Positions 58,303 through 64,000 of a DNA stretch of 64,000 bases are shown one piece after another (the stretch's first letter is position 1; each line of letters begins with the position of its first letter). Position numbers and translations under genes: made by a program. The DNA lies in NCBI GenBank assembly GCA_003665825.1, contig QPFY01000007.1, forward strand, positions 620,001 through 684,000, written 5' to 3'. This stretch comes from Microbotryum silenes-acaulis. Its lineage: Eukaryota; Basidiomycota; Microbotryomycetes; Microbotryales; Microbotryaceae. Under the pieces are notes generated by a model. The model ran no database searches and was not told the origin of the DNA. It saw only the letters and a list, made by a program, of their open reading frames with translations.

Positions 58303-61017
58303 ATGCGATTTGACACGCTCGCCCTTACATCATCGGCGGTCGCCTCGATGGTCGCCAGCGCGTCCGCGGCCTGCGCCGACTTCGAGATCCTTCGCCGCAA
58401 CTCGCCCTCTCTTCGAGCCCGAGCCCCGACCAGTGAACAGGATGCCGCAAACGAGACCTTGACTGACGAGTGCAAGTGCTATAGCTTTGCCCCCGTCACC
58501 ACTCTGGTCAGTCCGAGTTGCTGCGCAGAACGTTTGGCCCGTCGCCGCCGCCGCTGTTGCTGCTGCTGGCAAGTCCTCCGGCCGTCGGCGGCGGGTGGCG
58601 GTTGATTGTGAACGAACGGTTAGACTGCGCAAACGCGACAAGGCAGGACTTCGCTGACCGCGCATACCTGACTACGGACGGTATCTACGGTTTGTTCTCC
58701 CTCTAGTTCAACAATGGTGGTTTCCCGACGCTCTGGGAGACTGCCAACCTCTCGTAAGTGCATCATCTTGAGTCGCTCCTATCAGAGACGCCGCTTGCGC
58801 GCATCGAGCTTTTTAGCTTGCCGGATGGTCGGAATCTTTCCAGTCTTTGCCCACGCAATACAGCTGACCCTAGCTTCCGTCATTGTTATCGATATCTGCT
58901 CCAAAAACCGGAACAGGAAGGCCACTGCGGAGGACCAGGCTCTTTTCAAAGCTTTGAGCTCGTCCATCCCCAACATCGCACCTCGCGGAACGCGAGCAGG
59001 CGATTTCACGGGCGTGACCTACGACATCGCGGCCGACCCGGCCTGTTGGTGGACGAACACACTTTGCACACAACCCAAGATCGCTGCGCTGAAAGCTGAT
59101 GTCACGCGGTGCCCTGAGCCCGAGACCTGGGGTTTCACACTCGATGATGGTAAGTCCATCGAAGGCTACCGCTCCCGTCGCTGCGCCTGCTGTGACAACA
59201 ACTGAACAATGCAATACGTATCATTTGCTTTCGTTCCACGTTTCACGCTCAACGGATATACAGGCCCCAATTGCTCGTGAGGAAGATCTCTCATACCCAA
59301 AGTGACCCGTGATAAACTTGAGGCTGATCGCGGCTCTTTTTCGTGTGCCAATCGTGTTCTCCAGGCACAACGCGTTTTATGATTACCTCTACGAGCAAAA
59401 ACAAAAGGCGACCTTGTTCTATATTGGTGCGCTCCGCTCTCGATCACTGGTCGCATGTGGTCAGGCAAGTAGAAAGCTCACTCGTTGTATTTTTCCCTCT
59501 TTGTCGCTGCAGGTTCCAACGTCGTCGACTGGCCCTACGAAGCGCAGCGCGGTCTCGACGATGGCCACGAGATTTGTGCCCACACCTGGAGTCATCCTTA
59601 CATGACGGCTTTGACGAACGAGGAGGTGTTTTCGGAGCTTTACTACTCGATGAAGGCTATTAAATCAGTGATCGGTGTGACTGTCCGATGCTGGCGACCG
59701 CCCTATGGGTGAGCAGACGGTCCAATGACAGGAGTCGACGCGAGAAAAACTTGAGGTTGCTGACTTCCAGCCCCATTCTCCACTTCCAGCGACGTCGACG
59801 ATCGCGTCCGATATATCGCTCAAGCTCTTGGTCTGACCACTGTGGTTTGGTCCGACAACACCTTTGATCACGACATTAGCACCCTTGGCGCGGCGACGAT
59901 CGAGGCAAACTATGTACGCTCAAATTGTCAGCGACAAGTCTCTACATTAGGATCCGAGTTCGAAGACGAAGGAAGGACGGTATTGGATTTGGAGGGTTGG
60001 CTTGTTCTTGACTCTGAAGATATGACTAAATGGAAGAATGGCAGGATGTTTCTACTCGACTGGGATCGCCATCTTACCCTGGCTGCAGTTAATTGGGCCC
60101 GCCATCTAATTGGGGAGGCGGGGCATTTCTAGCAGAGTGTTTAGCACTTGGGCGACACTTCGTCTCTTTCTCTCTTCATTCGCTCTCGCATTGAAGACTG
60201 ACTGAAGTGTCGTTCAGGTATGTTTTCAATTCACATTCCTCATTCGCTCTCGCATTGAAGACTGACTGAAGTGTCGTTCAGATTTATATAAGCGAGATAC
60301 ATAGCGGATCACCCTCCAGCAACAACACAAATTGCCCTCCGCAGCACCAAGATCGATGCTTACCCGCCGTTCTTGCTTGCATAGAATGCAATCTTAACCG
60401 AGCAGTCGAACGGCACATTCGCCCGTCAAGGCACAATCGTTCTCACGTATGAGCTCAACAGCGGCACCATGTCTGAGTCCAAGAGCTTCTTGCCCAAGAT
60501 TGAGAGCCAATTCAAGGCCGTAGTCCCCATCGCGGTATGCTACAACAACTCGCAGCCCTACGTCGAAACAGACTACACTTATCCCGTAAGTCTGGGTGCT
60601 ACCCACCTGATCCGCTATCAATCATGTATCAAAACTCATTTTCGATTTCCCTGTTCCCGCTCGTTCCTCAATGAATAGAACTTTGCTCAATTCACTGCGG
60701 GCACGACTTCGATCTCGCTCGCCACGGCCACCGCCACGAGCGCCCCCGTCCTGTCGATCCCTCTTTCGACGGGTCAGACCGGCTCATTAGTCGTTCCTCT
60801 CAGTTATACCATTGCCCACGCCGCCAACAACGCCGCCGCAACCACGACCGGATCGGGTTCTTCGGCCACGGCCACCGGCTCCGCCAGTGGGTCGCGAACA
60901 TCGGCGACGTCGACGGCCAAAGCTTCGGCTGCTCAAAGCTTGAGCTCGAATGGTGTTGGATACATCATGGGACTGCTGACGCTCGGCGCTTTCGTCGTCG
61001 GGGCTCTGCTCGTCTGA
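58303..61017 (+). CDS. Chitin deacetylase 1 (NodB domain, GPI-type tail; motif 5 His replaced by Tyr)
   Basis: Carbohydrate esterase family 4 enzyme that turns chitin into chitosan in the cell wall. Nine exons (58303-58506, 58707-58753, 58917-59149, 59264-59276, 59365-59426, 59513-59708, 59790-59913, 60385-60585, 60679-61017) sum to 472 residues. A signal peptide (LALTSSAVASMVASASAA) is followed by motif 1 GFTLDDGP (catalytic and metal Asp, with Leu for the usual Phe), motif 2 HTWSHPYM (metal His), motif 3 RCWRPPYGDVDDRVR, motif 4 VVWSDNTFDH and motif 5 IVLTYEL, where the catalytic His of LTHE is Tyr. A Ser/Thr-rich tail ends in a hydrophobic GPI signal (GYIMGLLTLGAFVVGALLV). Exon 4 is only 13 nt. 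Intron 7 (59914-60384) is about five times longer than its neighbours. Tandem with a second deacetylase. Confidence 0.87.
60176..60281 (+). repeat. 42-bp direct repeat inside deacetylase intron 7
   Basis: Two identical 42-bp copies, 60176-60217 and 60240-60281, both starting TCATTCGCTCTCGCATTGAA and ending GTGTCGTTCAG. Each contains CTGAC and ends in CAG, like a branch point plus 3' splice site. Copy 1 is followed by GTATG, copy 2 by a TATATAAG box-like sequence at about 60286. Confidence 0.9.
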
Positions 61018-61591
61018 TGAGCGCTTCTCCATCCCTCGCAACTTTTACGATCTTGTTTTCGCGGCCTTATGTTCTTACTTTGATTGCTTCGCTGTATATT
61101 GCAAAAATCTTCACGCAATCTTATCTAGACACTTGGGAATGACAAGTACTTAGTTCCTCCCATTCAAGTCACGTGAAGGCCCGCTTGAAGGCATTGAGCG
61201 TTATGAGACCACCGACGATGCATACATCCAGCGCGTCTAGATTACGCGCCTGTACGCGTCGCCAAAAGTCTTGGCGCACGCGCCTTCATAGCATCACCAA
61301 ACAGCGGTCGGTTCTCGACGGGCTGCTGTAGAGGTTTTAACTCCTTCTACGTACTTCGTTGGGTTTTTTTTCACAACTCCCGTTATTTTAGTTCCATCGC
61401 CACTAGAGACGTCTCTTACTTGCAACAAGATAGCGCCGTTGTGGGACCTTGACAATAAAAGCTCGGACAACCCGACGGCCACCGATCGATTCGGCCTTGG
61501 CACGAACCGCCCGCACACAGGGTCGACTAGCTTTCGTTTTCTCCTCTTCACTCACCCGCAGACAACGACGACTAGCACGACGAAGACCACG
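61018..61591. other. Spacer between tandem chitin deacetylase genes
   Basis: Terminator of the first and promoter of the second deacetylase. No gene is seen. Confidence 0.4.
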
Positions 61592-63523
61592 ATGGTGAAA
61601 TTGTTTTTATCTGCAACCTCGCTACTCGCTCTGACGAGTGTCGGTGTCGATGCCGCCGACATGCACCGCCATCTAGCTCGCCAGGCGGCCCAGTCGACCA
61701 CGACCAGGGCTTCGGCTTCAGCGACCCGAGCTGCCACAACCGCCACTGCCACCGCATCGCGTGCTCCCCTTACTTCGCTACCTCTAGCGTCTGTGTAAGT
61801 TTTTGTTCTTGGCTTCTCCCTTCGTACGGACTGCCTCCTTGCCCTGCCGTGGCGCATCTACGACTATGTTCACTTGGGCTTTCCCTCCGGCGCCTTCGAC
61901 TTCGCGCGGCGAGGTTGGCACGCGCGCTGCGGAGGCCACGCGATCCGGCGGTACTTGGTGTCAGCCCCACTGCGCCTTACCCCGCGCGCCCAACGTTTTC
62001 TCGGGCTTGGCGCCAGATCGTCGTCCACGGAAGCTGGATTGAGACCATACTTGCTAAGTATTCCGTGCATCAACTAAATTTGACCGGACTGCAGCTCTTT
62101 GATTGGATCCACGACCACGGCCGAGGTCACCGTGCCATTGCCATCAACTTACGCTGCTGGGTCGACACCTCCGGTCAAGAGGGCCCCTGTTCTCCCCAAC
62201 AGTGAGTTTTCGACGAGGACACAAAGGGCGTCTCGCAAACCGCCAATCTAGCTGCTGACTCTCCGTTATCTATTTCAGTCTCGCAACTCAGCCCGGCCAA
62301 CTACCCTACGCTCGACAAGGTCCCGCCGACAAATTCCCCCGAGGTGCAAGCGTGGATCGCTCAGGCCGACCTCGCGAACGCGCCTAACATCCCCGTCACA
62401 GGTGTCAATGGGTGCTCCAACTCGACCTTCAACGCCGACGGACTCAAGAATGCCGGTTCGAGCGGATATTGCTGGTGGACCTGCGGTGGGTGCACCCGCG
62501 CGACGGACATCTCGTACTGCCCAACCAAGGACGACTATGGTGTCAGCTTCGACGATGGACCTTCGCCCGACACGCCGCGCTTGCTCAACTTGCTGGCTGA
62601 GCAGAACATCAAGTCGACGTTCTTCGTTGTCGGTTCGCGCGTCATCTCGAGGCCCCAGATGGTCCAGACCGAGTACATGGAAGGTCATCAGATCAGTGTC
62701 CACACTTGGGCTCACTCCTGTCAGTGATCTGCAGCATTAATTTCCCGCATGTTTGGCTGGCACTACACTGAGACTTCCGAGCTTGTTCCCACTTCCCACA
62801 GCGTTGACGACTTTGACGAACGAACAAATCGTTGCCGAGTTGGGTTGGACCAAGAAGATCATCTACGACGTCACCGGTGTGACCCCCAACACGTTCCGAC
62901 CCCCTTTCGGAGACATCGACGACCGAGTGCGCTACATCGCCATGAAGATGGGACTGAGGCCCATCATCTGGACGAGGGCTAATGACCAAGTATTCGACAC
63001 CAAGGACTACCAAATCGGCGCCGGCACCGTCACGGCTGCTCAAGCATTGACGAACGTGCAAAATTTCTTCTCCTTGGCCCAAAACACCCTCTCGAACGGC
63101 ATCATCGTCTTGTCCCACGACTTGTACCAACAATCCGTCGACCTAGCCGTTAACTTCTACTTGCCGAGCGTCATCTCAGCCGGTGTTCTCAAATTGCAAA
63201 CGATCAACTCGTGCATCGGCGAGGATCTCAACAACGCCTACATCGAAACGAACGACAACACGACCGCGGTGATTCAATCGACTTCGACGGTGGCGGGTGC
63301 GACGGGGACGGGTTTCGTCGCTTTTGCAGCAAGTGCGACCACTTCCGGCTCTAGGGCGACGTCGACCGGACGTTCGGGGACAACTAATGGTGCGGGTCCT
63401 TCTTCGACAGGGACCGGGTCCGCTTCGGCGACTACGACTGCGGGATCGGGCGCGTCGACTTTGACCTCAGCTCATGGCCTGTTTACCACCTTCCTCGTTG
63501 CCCTCGGTTTCATCGTGGTATAA
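61592..63523 (+). CDS. Chitin deacetylase 2 (NodB domain, GPI-type tail)
   Basis: Four exons (61592-61794, 62095-62201, 62279-62719, 62802-63523) give 490 residues. Signal peptide LFLSATSLLALTSVGVDA; then a Thr/Ala/Ser-rich linker and STYAAGSTPPVKRAPVLPN. The catalytic domain shows YGVSFDDGPSPDTPRLLN (motif 1, both Asp), ISVHTWAHS (motif 2), FRPPFGDIDDRVRYIA (motif 3), PIIWTRANDQVFDTKDYQ (motif 4 region) and GIIVLSHDLYQQSVDL (motif 5, His kept). A Ser/Thr/Gly-rich tail ends HGLFTTFLVALGFIVV, a GPI-attachment signal. All catalytic residues are present, unlike the upstream paralog. The first intron (about 300 bp) is long for this window, and its boundaries are less certain than the others; an extra small exon could be hidden in it. 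Confidence 0.9.
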
Positions 63524-64000
63524 AGCCGAATTGAGCCCGAGTCTAAGACTCGTTCCCCTGTCCAGGCCAAGATCGACATGATGACGATAGCACACCACCA
63601 TGGCGTGTTTTAGTAGACACTGATGATGCCTTTAGCAGCTTTCTTGATGATATAGTATCTGTGCTTGATTAGACGTAACGAAGATATATAGCATCAGCCC
63701 TGTGCCGTCGTTTCCTCGGGTTCGACTCGAGACTTGAAGCATGAGGACAAGCCCAATCGGTTCTCTCGAGGAATCATACCTTGGAGTGAGATGTACGTGG
63801 GCCAGCTTATTTGAAGCGTCATGGTATAAACAGCAGTACTACGAGAAAGATGCAAAGCAAAAGCAAAAGGAGAAATTACGGCTTCGAGGAGCCGCTTCAT
63901 GCAGAATGCAGAGAGAGCAAAGCAGGTAAAGGGGAGAGAAGAATACAATGATACGAAATCGGAGAGCTTGTCGGGAACCCTATTGTTGGACGTCTTAGTA
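63524..64000. other. Window edge, no gene seen
   Basis: 3' flank of chitin deacetylase 2. No recognisable coding or RNA feature in the last 480 bp. Confidence 0.4.

Noticed and set aside
1..64000. CRISPR arrays, bacterial operons or prophage
   Set aside because: The sequence is clearly spliceosomal-intron-rich fungal DNA, and no regularly spaced repeats were found.

Overview
The window looks like nuclear DNA of a GC-rich, intron-rich basidiomycete, probably a Pucciniomycotina-type yeast (red-yeast or smut-like). Nearly every gene is split by short introns, usually 50-110 bp, with GTGAGT, GTCAGT or GTAAGT donors and CAG acceptors. The products are fungal, including chitin deacetylases with GPI-type tails, carboxypeptidase S, TRAPP and INO80 subunits and eRF1. 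Placement below phylum rests on impression, not on a marker comparison. All coordinates were worked out by hand from frame, splice signals and remembered family motifs.

Layout. 0.4-8.6 kb: a hotdog thioesterase (-) back to back with an Sld2-like replication factor (+), an unrecognised Pro/Thr-rich protein (-), a PXA-domain protein (-) and a basic, acidic-tract zinc-finger protein (-). 9.1-13.5 kb: two tandem Asteroid/XPG-like paralogs (+). 13.7-25.3 kb: AsaB/CmcJ-like oxygenase (-), HAD phosphatase (+), eRF1 (-), a DUF2415-like WD protein (+), a secreted protein of unknown role (-) and WDR83 (+). 26.3-40.3 kb: RFC1 (+), a Pumilio protein (-), a class II aldolase/adducin-like protein (+) and a PA-TM-RING ubiquitin ligase (-).

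40.3-45.8 kb is gene-poor. It holds a 7-bp tandem repeat, a broken nuclease-like reading frame, two copies of a short poly(A)-tailed repeat, a 5'-truncated and frameshifted LINE (-) and a degenerate tRNA-like fold. Genes resume with ARP5 (-), TRS33/TRAPPC6 (+), an F-box protein (-) and vacuolar carboxypeptidase S (-). A second gene-poor stretch (55.1-58.3 kb) contains a foldback element of about 440 bp with near-perfect 124-bp arms. The window ends with two tandem chitin deacetylases (+); the first has an unusually long repeat-bearing intron and Tyr in place of the usual motif-5 His.

Apart from the two tandem duplications there is no functional cluster; the rest is ordinary housekeeping content. 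Many pairs are divergent with short shared promoters (thioesterase/Sld2, zinc-finger/Asteroid-1, secreted protein/WDR83, ARP5/TRS33) or convergent with 130-300 bp between stops. The points most worth following are the foldback element, the intron insertion and catalytic substitution in the first deacetylase, the duplicated short poly(A) element, the frameshift in the Sld2 gene, two frame-enforced GC-AG introns and several exons of 3-14 nt.
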